Below, one piece after another: positions 1 to 7,090 of a stretch of DNA of 10,782 nucleotides. Each line of letters starts with the position of its first letter. The stretch's first letter is position 1. The DNA comes from Bacteroidales bacterium (GTDB taxonomy: Bacteria; Bacteroidota; Bacteroidia; Bacteroidales; VadinHA17). The position numbers and the translations under genes are program-made. The stretch spans positions 1 through 10,782 of the forward strand of contig DOZA01000378.1 of assembly GCA_003518245.1 (NCBI GenBank). The letters are read 5' to 3'. A model generated the notes under the pieces. The model saw nothing but the letters and a program-made list of their open reading frames with translations, was not told the DNA's origin and ran no database searches.

Positions 1-1
1 C

Positions 2-1927
2 AAAACTGAAGCTGAGATAAACAGGGAGCAAGATAGTGTGTTGGCTTCATTCAGTCCATTTTTCAATTATGACACATCACTTGTAAACTACGAATTAACC
101 AATTTCAACGCATATTTTAACGAATTTCGCTTAAGTAATGCAGGTTCGGAAAATGAGCTATCAGCATCTGATTATGAACTGGTACGGAGTAAGCTTGAAT
201 CAATACTTGATGAGGTTTATGAAACAGGGATATACGAGCGTAATGAATTTACTGAAGAACTCAGGAACCAGAATAAAAGCATTATGCTGGTCAAGGGTAC
301 AATTGCAGAGGAGAGTTATCTGAAAGGACTATATACACATAAGGAAGCTTATGAATATGTAAGGAATAAGAGGTTGGAACTGCAGAATGAAATATCTGAT
401 AATGTTGGTTTACAGGTATTTGAATTTCTTAATGCAATAAGCCTGGGAGATTTTCTTAAGCCCAATATAAGTTATAATGAGATAAAGTCTGATGCTGAAC
501 AGGATAAAATACTCAAGGGCATTAGCCTTACCAGGGGCATGGTACAAAAAGGGGAACTGATCATCTCCAGGGGTGAGCTGGTAAATGACTGGCGTTTCAG
601 GGTTCTGGAATCTTTCCGGCAGGAGTACAGTGAAAGAATAGGGATATATAATTACTGGCTTTTTATATTGGGGCAGATACTGATTGTCAGTGCATGTTTC
701 CTTATACTGTTTTTATTCCTTTACCATTTCAGAAGGGAAGTACTGGAATTGTTCCCAAAAACACTTTTTATTATTCTCCTGCTAACAGTTTTCGTGGGCC
801 TGACCAGGATAGTCATTATGTTGCCAGAGATAAGTATTTACATTATACCATTTGCCATAATACCGATTATTATCAGAACGTTTTATGATCCAAGGCTGGC
901 ACTGTTCATCCTCTTGGTAACAATGATGATCACAGGGTTTATAGTTCCAAACTCATTTGAGTTTATTTACCTTAATTTTCTTGGTGGAGTAGTGGTTATT
1001 TTTACTCTTACAAATACATACAGGAGGGGAAAGTTGTTTTTTTCAGCTTCAATGGTTTTCCTCACCTTATCGCTGGTATATTTTGGCATAGGTATAATAC
1101 AGGAAGGTGATATAAGGAAAATTGACTGGTTGAATTATGCGTGGTTCGCCGGTAATTCAGTTCTGATATTATTAAGCTATCCTCTTATCTATATTTTTGA
1201 AAAAACTTTTGGCTTTTTGTCTGATGCTACCCTGTTTGAATTATCCGACACTAACCAACCATTATTGAGGCAATTGGCAGAGAAAGCTCCCGGTTCATTC
1301 CAACATTCAATGCAGGTGGCAAACCTGGCTGAAGAAGGTGCCAGGGTGGTGGGGGCTAACCCCTTACTTGTAAGGGCAGGAGCATTATATCATGATATAG
1401 GCAAGGTGTCAGGATCGGAATACTTTACAGAAAACCAGTCGGAGCAGTTTAATCCACATGATAAGCTTGAACCAGAAAAAAGTGCGGAAATTATTATCGG
1501 TCATATCAAACAGGGGCTGGAACTGGCAAAGAAATATAAGCTGCCAACGCAGATAATTGATTTTATAAGGACTCATCAGGGAACAACCAAAGCTTACTAT
1601 TTTTATAAGCAGTATAAGGATATGTATCCTGAGCGTGACATTGATGCAAGTGTGTTTACCTACCCGGGACCAAAACCATTTACAAAAGAGCAGGCGATAC
1701 TTATGATGGCCGATGCAGTTGAAGCATCATCACGCAGCCTGGAACAATACAGTGAAGAATCAATCAGGAACCTGGTTGACAATATTATAAACAAGCAGAT
1801 GGAGGAAAGTCAATTTACACTGGCACCTATTACATTCAGGGATATATCCAGGATAAAAGATACATTTGTCAGCAGGCTTAATACAATATATCATGCCAGG
1901 ATAAGTTATCCTGAACAGGAGAAGTAA
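2..1927 (+). CDS. pgpH: 7TM-HD family cyclic-di-AMP phosphodiesterase PgpH, 5' end outside window
   Basis: Membrane-bound HD-domain phosphodiesterase; characterised PgpH relatives hydrolyse c-di-AMP. The reading frame stays open to base 2 (visible start KTEAEINREQDSV, typical of the extracellular 7TMR-HDED domain), so the GTG at 38 is internal and the true start lies upstream. Numbering from that GTG: soluble HDED-like domain to about residue 200; about seven hydrophobic segments near 206-229, 242-263, 265-280, 287-303, 308-326, 333-354 and 365-387; then a cytoplasmic HD domain. Expected metal ligands are visible: H423 (FQH), H452-D453 (YHDIGK), H489 (GHI), H513 (RTHQGT) and D559 (MAD). The C-terminus looks complete. 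The stop TAA abuts the stop of the convergent lolA gene. The family call is firm; the substrate is inferred from homologues. Confidence 0.9.
   Translation, partial: KTEAEINREQDSVLASFSPFFNYDTSLVNYELTNFNAYFNEFRLSNAGSENELSASDYELVRSKLESILDEVYETGIYERNEFTEELRNQNKSIMLVKGTIAEESYLKGLYTHKEAYEYVRNKRLELQNEISDNVGLQVFEFLNAISLGDFLKPNISYNEIKSDAEQDKILKGISLTRGMVQKGELIISRGELVNDWRFRVLESFRQEYSERIGIYNYWLFILGQILIVSACFLILFLFLYHFRREVLELFPKTLFIILLLTVFVGLTRIVIMLPEISIYIIPFAIIPIIIRTFYDPRLALFILLVTMMITGFIVPNSFEFIYLNFLGGVVVIFTLTNTYRRGKLFFSASMVFLTLSLVYFGIGIIQEGDIRKIDWLNYAWFAGNSVLILLSYPLIYIFEKTFGFLSDATLFELSDTNQPLLRQLAEKAPGSFQHSMQVANLAEEGARVVGANPLLVRAGALYHDIGKVSGSEYFTENQSEQFNPHDKLEPEKSAEIIIGHIKQGLELAKKYKLPTQIIDFIRTHQGTTKAYYFYKQYKDMYPERDIDASVFTYPGPKPFTKEQAILMMADAVEASSRSLEQYSEESIRNLVDNIINKQMEESQFTLAPITFRDISRIKDTFVSRLNTIYHARISYPEQEK
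1897..1913. repeat. perfect 8-bp inverted repeat at the 3' end of pgpH
   Basis: CAGGATAA and TTATCCTG face each other across a single G, inside the codons for the last residues of pgpH and 14 bp before its stop end. As RNA it could form a 7-bp stem with a 3-nt loop on either strand. Because pgpH and lolA have no intergenic space, this is the nearest symmetrical structure that could help end transcription from both sides. No T tract follows on either strand, so it is not a classical intrinsic terminator, and it may be chance. Confidence 0.4.
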
Positions 1928-2560
1928 TTATCTCATATCAATAATATCTACATCGGGATATTTGGCGGGGTCGAATTTAAAGTATTCGGAGGGATAGTCA
2001 TTCTTAAGGCTGTATTTGTTCACATCAATATAAAGATCAATACCGTCTTTTCTCCTGTATAATGCACTTACAAGACTGTTTTGTTCATCTATGACCAGCC
2101 TGATAAGGCTGAATTCAGTATTTGAGGGATTTTCAGGATAAAGGTCTATGACACTTGCTTTCTCAGATTTTTCCAGAAGCCTGTATTTGAAGTCCTGCTT
2201 ATAAATATCAAACAGGCTTGTAGGATTTGTCATAAAAGTATTTTCATCAGGATCGGGCAGGCTTACAGTTACTTCCTTAACCTCGGGAGAAAGATTCCAT
2301 GTAGACTGACCATCAAACCAAATTATATTATCCGGTAATTCAAGTTTATACCTGTTGTTCTTGATAACCAGTTGTCCTTCAGATTCCTGCATTGAGTCTT
2401 CTATCTTATCATGTATCCTGAGGTTGAACTTCATACTTACGGATGGTGCTGAAAGAGATTTTTCAGAGAATTTGTCAAGTATTGCTGTTGCTACAGGATC
2501 TTTCTGTGCACTGAGTGAACAGAACAGGAATATGAGAGCAGGCAATAATATGTTTTTCAT
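1928..2560 (-). CDS. lolA: LolA-like outer-membrane lipoprotein carrier protein
   Basis: Predicted periplasmic chaperone that carries lipoproteins from the inner to the outer membrane. The 210-residue product starts with a Sec signal peptide (MKNILLPALIFLFCSLSA, likely cut before Q19). The mature part has the LolA pattern: an N-terminal helix (AILDKFSEKSLSAPSVSMKF) followed by strands including EGQLVIKNNRYKLELPDNIIWFDGQSTWNL (63-90 region) and SLFDIY near 115-120. Length fits the family. It begins 7 bp after the ftsK stop on the same strand, so it is very probably cotranscribed with ftsK, a pairing I recall from Bacteroidota genomes. ATG 2560 is chosen because it gives the full signal peptide; the ATG five bases upstream is followed at once by a stop. 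There is no clear Shine-Dalgarno sequence. Client lipoproteins cannot be read from the sequence. Confidence 0.85.
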   Translation of the reverse strand: MKNILLPALIFLFCSLSAQKDPVATAILDKFSEKSLSAPSVSMKFNLRIHDKIEDSMQESEGQLVIKNNRYKLELPDNIIWFDGQSTWNLSPEVKEVTVSLPDPDENTFMTNPTSLFDIYKQDFKYRLLEKSEKASVIDLYPENPSNTEFSLIRLVIDEQNSLVSALYRRKDGIDLYIDVNKYSLKNDYPSEYFKFDPAKYPDVDIIDMR

Positions 2561-2567
2561 GACATTT

Positions 2568-4979
2568 TTATTCTAATCCACGCAAAATTTGTTCCAAACT
2601 GGCCATATCGGTTATCAGTACTTCTCTTGCCTTGCTGCCCTCATACGGGCCGAGTATACCTGCAGCTTCAAGCTGGTCAACAATTCTTCCCGCACGGTTA
2701 TATCCAAGCGACATTTTTCTCTGGATAAGTGATGTGGATCCCTGTTGTGTCTGCACTATCAGGCGGGCTGCTTCATCAAACCGGCTATCTCTTTTTCTGA
2801 GGTCCACTTCATGAAATCCCTCATTATTATTACCTTCATATTCGGGTAAGATATATGCATCTGTATATCCCTGTTGAGAAGCAATGAAATCGGTTAAACT
2901 GTTTAGTTCAGGTGTGTCAATAAATGCACACTGGGCACGTATAAGTTCTGTACCATTATAGATAAGCATATCTCCCCGTCCCACAAGTTTTTCGGCACCC
3001 GTACTGTCAAGGATGGTTCGTGAATCTATAGATGATGATACCCTGAATGCCAGCCTTGCAGGAAAGTTAGTCTTTATAGTACCGGTGATTATATTAGTTG
3101 AGGGCCTTTGTGTGGCTACTATCAGGTGAATACCTACAGCCCGTGCAAGCTGTGATAACCTCTGGATAGGACCTTCAATTTCTTTCCCTGCAGTCATTAT
3201 CAGGTCAGCAAATTCATCAATTACAAGTATGAGATAAGGTAAGAATTTATGACCATGTTCGGGGTTCAGCTTTCTCTTCGTGAATACTTCATTATACTCC
3301 TTGATAGATTTAACATTTGCCTTTCGTAAAAGGTTATACCTCATATCCATTTCAATGCAAAGCGAATTCAGGGTATAAACAACCTTTTGCGTTTCAGTAA
3401 TGATTGGATCATCAGTATCTGGTAATTTAGCCAGGTAATGTTTTTCAATCTTATTATACAGGGTTAATTCAACCATTTTGGGATCAACCATAATAAACTT
3501 TATCTCGGCAGGATGCTTCCTGTAAAGCAGGCTGGTAATAATAACATTCAGTCCTACAGATTTACCCTGGCCCGTAGCACCGGCTACCAGGAGGTGGGGC
3601 ATCTTCTGAAGATCAAACATCAGGAGCTCATTTGTTATTGTACGCCCAAGGGCAATAGGCAGCTCATATTTACTGTCCTGAAACATTTTGGTCGTAATAA
3701 GAGACTTCATTGACACTATTTCAGGATTTTTGTTTGGCACTTCAATACCTACAGTACCCCTGCCAGGGATAGGGGCTATTATACGGATACCAAAAGCGGA
3801 AAGACTGAGAGCAATATCATTCTCGAGCGATTTTATTTTTGCCGTTCTTACACCACGCTCAGGAACTACTTCATACAAGGTTACTGTTGGTCCTACCGTA
3901 GCTGATATATGCCTTACCTCTATATTATAATCAAACAGTGTTTTTACTATTGTCTCCTTCTTCTTAATTATTTCAGTATCATCAAATCCTGTTTCTGATT
4001 TATGATCATCAAGTAGGTTAACAGGTGGCATCCTGTATGATGATAGATCAAGTCTGGGATCATATCTTTCTTTAAGCCTTTCCATTTCTTCTTCTGAGAG
4101 CTGGTCGTCCGCCCTGGCTTTTGTGATTGATATTGATACTCCATTGCCTTCTTCATCGGGTACCACTTCTTTTATTATTGGTCCCCCGCTTATGCCTGCT
4201 TCCATCCTGATATCCGGTTCATCATTTTCCTCATTTACTATGCCTGTACCTTCTATATCTTTTTCATCAAGATCTATATTATCATGTCCAGGCCTGTTAA
4301 TTTTGAATTCCGGATCTGATGCCAGTCTTTCATTTTCTATGATACCTTCCTTTTTCATCCATGGAAGATAGTTACGGATATTTCTAAATGATGGTTTGAT
4401 ACTAAAAACCAGTACCAGGTATGAGGTTAGAATTACAAGCAGCAATATCCCGGTACCCAGCTTGCCAATAAAAGCATTAAGCCATCGGCTGACAAAATAA
4501 CCATGCGCTCCTCCTGGTCCGCTGCCCAGCATGCCTTCAGCATGTCCGAAAATATATGCCAGTATTACTGATAGTATTATAGTACCCAGAACAAGATCCC
4601 TGCTGATCTTAAAAGCTTTTATTCTCCTTATATTAAGCATTCTCAGACCAATGGCTGCTAGTATTACTGGAATAAAAAAAGCAGCCAGACCAAATCCCTT
4701 ATTAATAAATATATCAGCAAACCAGGCTCCACTCTTTCCTGACCAGTTTTTAACCTGTATTTCAGCTCCGGATATTACACTTGAAGGATCAAAGCTCTGA
4801 TCAGCTTTCCACCAGAAAAGAAATGCTATAAATGCAAAAAAAAGATAAACTGAAAAACCTGTTATGAGAAGACCGGAAATAAACTTGATCCTTTCATCTC
4901 TCAAAACAGAAAATTTGTTCTTATTTGACTGGTTATTCTTCTTTTTTGATCTGCCGACTTTTTTATTTCTTTTTTTCAT
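2568..4979 (-). CDS. ftsK: DNA translocase FtsK
   Basis: Septal ATP-driven DNA pump that clears chromosome termini and, in studied bacteria, activates XerCD at dif during division. The 803-residue product has a very basic N-terminus (1-31), four membrane segments near 34-57, 94-116, 127-145 and 170-193, a short acidic linker (about 205-310), and the motor: alpha/beta domains from about 335 with Walker A GATGQGKS (467-474) and Walker B LILVIDEFADL (583-593). The conserved tract with TQRPSTNIITGTIK and FPARLAFRVSS lies at 623-649. The DNA-reading winged-helix gamma domain is at about 733-795 (FDEAARLIVQTQQGSTS, RAGRIVDQLEAAGILGP). Full length for a short-linker FtsK, with no damage seen. It is first in an ftsK-lolA operon. 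ATG 4979 starts the basic leader. Confidence 0.97.
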   Translation of the reverse strand: MKKRNKKVGRSKKKNNQSNKNKFSVLRDERIKFISGLLITGFSVYLFFAFIAFLFWWKADQSFDPSSVISGAEIQVKNWSGKSGAWFADIFINKGFGLAAFFIPVILAAIGLRMLNIRRIKAFKISRDLVLGTIILSVILAYIFGHAEGMLGSGPGGAHGYFVSRWLNAFIGKLGTGILLLVILTSYLVLVFSIKPSFRNIRNYLPWMKKEGIIENERLASDPEFKINRPGHDNIDLDEKDIEGTGIVNEENDEPDIRMEAGISGGPIIKEVVPDEEGNGVSISITKARADDQLSEEEMERLKERYDPRLDLSSYRMPPVNLLDDHKSETGFDDTEIIKKKETIVKTLFDYNIEVRHISATVGPTVTLYEVVPERGVRTAKIKSLENDIALSLSAFGIRIIAPIPGRGTVGIEVPNKNPEIVSMKSLITTKMFQDSKYELPIALGRTITNELLMFDLQKMPHLLVAGATGQGKSVGLNVIITSLLYRKHPAEIKFIMVDPKMVELTLYNKIEKHYLAKLPDTDDPIITETQKVVYTLNSLCIEMDMRYNLLRKANVKSIKEYNEVFTKRKLNPEHGHKFLPYLILVIDEFADLIMTAGKEIEGPIQRLSQLARAVGIHLIVATQRPSTNIITGTIKTNFPARLAFRVSSSIDSRTILDSTGAEKLVGRGDMLIYNGTELIRAQCAFIDTPELNSLTDFIASQQGYTDAYILPEYEGNNNEGFHEVDLRKRDSRFDEAARLIVQTQQGSTSLIQRKMSLGYNRAGRIVDQLEAAGILGPYEGSKAREVLITDMASLEQILRGLE

Positions 4980-5053
4980 CCGTGGATAACAGTATAAACA
5001 GGAATGTTGTTAATACAAAAAAGATAACTCTGAAATACCCGTTTTTAGTGTGA

Positions 5054-5084
5054 TAAAGGTAGTAATTTTATGTTGATGAAGAAA
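5054..5084 (-). promoter_or_regulatory. possible ftsK promoter
   Basis: Read on the minus strand, TTTC (5084-5081), 19 bp, then TACCTTTA (5061-5054) gives 3 of 4 and 7 of 8 matches to the Bacteroidota TTTG / TAnnTTTG boxes. Transcription would start near 5047, about 68 nt before the ftsK ATG. It lies in the 119-bp gap behind the upstream lipoprotein gene, in which no terminator could be seen. This is a weak match in AT-rich DNA, so readthrough from the lipoprotein gene is also possible. Confidence 0.3.
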
Positions 5085-5098
5085 TAATAAGAATTGTA

Positions 5099-5782
5099 TC
5101 AAAGACTCATCATACTGGCTATAATATCATTCATTGAATTACGGTCAATTCTTCTGAAATTATCTCCTTTTTCAAAGTCTTTGTCTGGTACCGGCCGCAT
5201 ATAGATGCCCTCAGCCTCAAATTCGACTATGATATCTCCCATCACAAAAAAGAAGTTAATAAGAACCCCATCAATATCTTTAAAAGGATTGAAATTATTT
5301 GGATCTTTAATATCAATTTCTTTAGTATACCATATATCATATGTAAAATCTTTCTCAGGAAAATTTACAATGGCTTTCCGGCATTTTAGACCCAGTATTT
5401 CGGCAACCTCATCTGTTTCTTCAATACTAATGCTTTGCATAGGATTGATGCCCGGTGGTATTTCACCTGTTATACCCTCGTAATAATATTTTATGCCCAG
5501 TATCCTGATGAAGGTCTTTGTTTTGCTTTCCTTTGGTTCGTTAACAATATACACTCCGTTATTCCCAATAGGAGATGTTATTTCCATTAGTGTTTTATTG
5601 TTCTTGAACTTAACAATCAAATTGTTTGGCATAAGCTCATCGGGGAGCACAGCATTCCGGTTATGAAAGGTGATATTATAATGAATTTCACCTTCATCAA
5701 TTGATTTAAGCGATGACTTTCCACAACCCGACAGCCCAACCAGGATCATACAAAATAAGCAAAAGACAACTTTATATCTCAC
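5099..5782 (-). CDS. predicted lipoprotein with DUF4412/GLPGLI-like body, function unknown
   Basis: Exported lipoprotein of 227 residues. The signal peptide ends in a good lipobox, LSGC, with Cys20 the lipidated residue. The mature protein is beta-rich: EGEIHYNITF opens it (30-39), then ILGLKCRKAIVNF (129-141), YDIWYTKEI (148-156) and NFNPFKDIDGVLINF (163-177). This order (opening strand, 'G-x-K-C-x-K-A', 'W-Y-T', then a 'G-x-x-x-x-F/L' strand) resembles DUF4412 and the GLPGLI family as I remember them; no profile search was possible. No acidic lipoprotein-export motif directly follows Cys20. The start is GTG, because an in-frame TAA lies 12 bp upstream and the next Met (M12) would destroy the signal peptide. 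It lies 119 bp upstream of ftsK in the same direction. Envelope location is firm; role unknown. Confidence 0.75.
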   Translation of the reverse strand: MRYKVVFCLFCMILVGLSGCGKSSLKSIDEGEIHYNITFHNRNAVLPDELMPNNLIVKFKNNKTLMEITSPIGNNGVYIVNEPKESKTKTFIRILGIKYYYEGITGEIPPGINPMQSISIEETDEVAEILGLKCRKAIVNFPEKDFTYDIWYTKEIDIKDPNNFNPFKDIDGVLINFFFVMGDIIVEFEAEGIYMRPVPDKDFEKGDNFRRIDRNSMNDIIASMMSL

Positions 5783-5814
5783 CCGGAATACTTATTTGAT
5801 TTTTTAATTGTCCG

Positions 5815-5822
5815 TAAATGTA
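5815..5822 (-). promoter_or_regulatory. possible -7 box upstream of the lipoprotein gene
   Basis: On the minus strand this reads TACATTTA, 7 of 8 to the Bacteroidota TAnnTTTG box and one base from the exact box in front of the DUF3276 gene. It would give a leader of about 26 nt before the GTG at 5782. The matching -33 position is poor (GATG), so this rests on the -7 box and spacing only. Confidence 0.28.
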
Positions 5823-5911
5823 ATAATTTTTTTACAAGTTCATCCCCTTTCAATATTAAGATAAAAAATTTGATAATTTGGTTGTACTTCATACCTTTTT
5901 GATCCAAGCGG

Positions 5912-5942
5912 AATGTTTTTTACACTAAATATTATAGATTTG
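5912..5942 (+). promoter_or_regulatory. possible arcC promoter
   Basis: TAGATTTG at 5935-5942 is an exact match to the Bacteroidota -7 box TAnnTTTG. The -33 position, 19 bp upstream, is AATG rather than TTTG, a weak match. Transcription would begin near 5949 and leave an AT-rich leader of about 53 nt before the arcC ATG. The rest of the 219-bp divergent gap (5783-6001) is AT-rich and shows no clear operator or hairpin. Confidence 0.42.
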
Positions 5943-6001
5943 TGTTTTCCTTATTTTTTAGGTAATCGTGTTGTGTTTTACAAGTCAATTTTATTTTAAT
6001 A

Positions 6002-6961
6002 ATGATGAAAAAACTTGCAGTTATTGCGCTGGGAGGTAATGCTCTCCTTCGGGGCGATCAGGTTGGTACCATTGAAGAACAGGAGCAGAATACTACGGAA
6101 ACACTTGAGAATCTGATTTATCTTATCAGGGAAGGTTATAATCTGGTTATTACACATGGTAACGGCCCTCAGGTAGGGAATGTGCTTATGCGGAATGATG
6201 CAGGAGAACAGCTTTATAATATTGCCCAGATGCCGCTGGATGTATGTGTGGCTGATACCCAGGGAGGCATTGGTTATATGATAGAAAGAATACTGCGTAA
6301 TATCCTGAATAAATATGGGATTGAAAAAAATGTGGCATGCCTTGTTACCCAGGTGGTTGTTGATAAAGATGACCTTGCTTTTTCCGATCCACAAAAGAGA
6401 GTAGGCAAGATTTATGAAAAAGACGCAGCTGATGATTTGCATAAATCAAAAGGATGGATCTTCAAGGAGGAAGTAAAAGTAAAGGGTGGATATCGCAGGG
6501 TGGTGCCATCACCCAGTCCGGTAAGGGTGATGAATGAAGAAATAATAGAAGATATGGCCAGGAAAGGTAATATAGTAATTGCTTCTGGTGGAGGCGGAAT
6601 ACCTGTATATATTGATGAAAATAACGATATCAGACCTTCAGAGGCTGTAATTGATAAAGATATGGCCTCTTCTCTGCTTGCATCAGCTATTGGTGCCGAT
6701 GAGTTTTATATATTGACTGATGTTCCCTTCGTGTATATAAATTATAAAAAAACGGGAGAAAAAGCACTTGAATTTCTGGATTATGCTGATACAATTAAAT
6801 ACCTTAATGAAGGGCAGTTTTCAAGGGGAAGTATGGCTCCAAAAATCCAGGCATGCCTGAATTTTATTAAGTCGGGTGGATCAAAAAGTGTTATTACAGA
6901 GGCTTTTAAGCTTGAGGATAAAAGCTATGGGACCAAGATAACCATGAAGTATGAAGACTAA
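6002..6961 (+). CDS. arcC: carbamate kinase
   Basis: Cytosolic enzyme that interconverts carbamoyl phosphate plus ADP with carbamate plus ATP; in fermenting bacteria it makes ATP from carbamoyl phosphate. The 319-residue product shows family motifs in order: LGGNAL (10-15), HGNGPQVG (52-59), VVPSPSP (167-173), ASGGGGIPV (194-202), EAVIDKD (214-220), LTDVPFVYIN (238-247), GSMAPKI (276-282) and the closing GTKIT (310-314). Two consecutive ATG codons (6002, 6005) could each start it; the difference is one residue. Ornithine carbamoyltransferase follows 129 bp downstream on the same strand. The last five residues after GTKIT (MKYED) and the stop run into a heptamer repeat tract, so this tail may be derived from the repeat. 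The direction of the reaction in this organism is inferred from family and context. Confidence 0.96.
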   Translation: MMKKLAVIALGGNALLRGDQVGTIEEQEQNTTETLENLIYLIREGYNLVITHGNGPQVGNVLMRNDAGEQLYNIAQMPLDVCVADTQGGIGYMIERILRNILNKYGIEKNVACLVTQVVVDKDDLAFSDPQKRVGKIYEKDAADDLHKSKGWIFKEEVKVKGGYRRVVPSPSPVRVMNEEIIEDMARKGNIVIASGGGGIPVYIDENNDIRPSEAVIDKDMASSLLASAIGADEFYILTDVPFVYINYKKTGEKALEFLDYADTIKYLNEGQFSRGSMAPKIQACLNFIKSGGSKSVITEAFKLEDKSYGTKITMKYED

Positions 6962-7059
6962 CGACTAACGATCCCGAAAAATACAAATCTTTGATTTGAA
7001 TATTTTTCGAGAATCCTCGAAAATTCAAGAATTTTCGGGACAAACGACTAACGACGAAC
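6956..7059. repeat. GACTAAC heptamer tracts, forming a 12-bp direct repeat around a palindromic core
   Basis: AACGACTAACGA occurs at 6960-6971 and again at 7043-7054. Each copy lies in a short heptamer tract: GACTAAC twice at 6956-6969, and GACTAAC then GACGAAC at 7046-7059. The left copy contains the arcC stop codon. The two copies bracket the 69-bp inverted-repeat element at 6972-7040: the left copy touches it and the right copy is 2 bp away. They could be a target duplication or pre-existing simple repeats; the sequence alone cannot decide. Confidence 0.75.
6972..7040. repeat. 69-bp element with 9-bp terminal inverted repeats and two internal hairpins
   Basis: The ends are TCCCGAAAA (6972-6980) and TTTTCGGGA (7032-7040), perfect inverted repeats. 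Inside are two stem-loops. The first, 6975-7009, has a 15-bp stem with one 2-nt bulge (6999-7000) and a TTT loop. The second, 7018-7037, has CGAAAATTC facing GAATTTTCG across AA. A third pairing between them, TCGAG (7007-7011) with CTCGA (7016-7020), excludes the full stems and gives alternative folds. It has no coding capacity and no T tract after the last stem. It resembles a miniature inverted-repeat element or REP-type palindrome, and in RNA it could attenuate or stabilise the arcC-argF transcript. Confidence 0.7.
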
Positions 7060-7090
7060 GATTTAACAATAATTCAACAATAAAAAAGAC

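Noticed and set aside
38..40. GTG at 38 as the true start of pgpH
   Set aside because: The frame stays open to the window edge and the upstream residues (TEAEINREQDSV) fit the conserved start of the HDED domain, so the gene continues upstream.
4980..5098. Terminator between the lipoprotein gene and ftsK
   Set aside because: The gap is AT-rich, but no inverted repeat of useful length followed by a T run on the minus strand was found.
5996..6442. 148-codon open frame on the minus strand opposite arcC
   Set aside because: It lies wholly within a well-supported carbamate kinase gene, its translation has no recognisable family pattern, and it would run antisense to a gene with clear motifs.
6956..7059. 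CRISPR-like array in the arcC-argF spacer
   Set aside because: The repeats are only 7-12 bp, the intervening sequence is itself palindromic, and there are just two copies; no cas genes are nearby.
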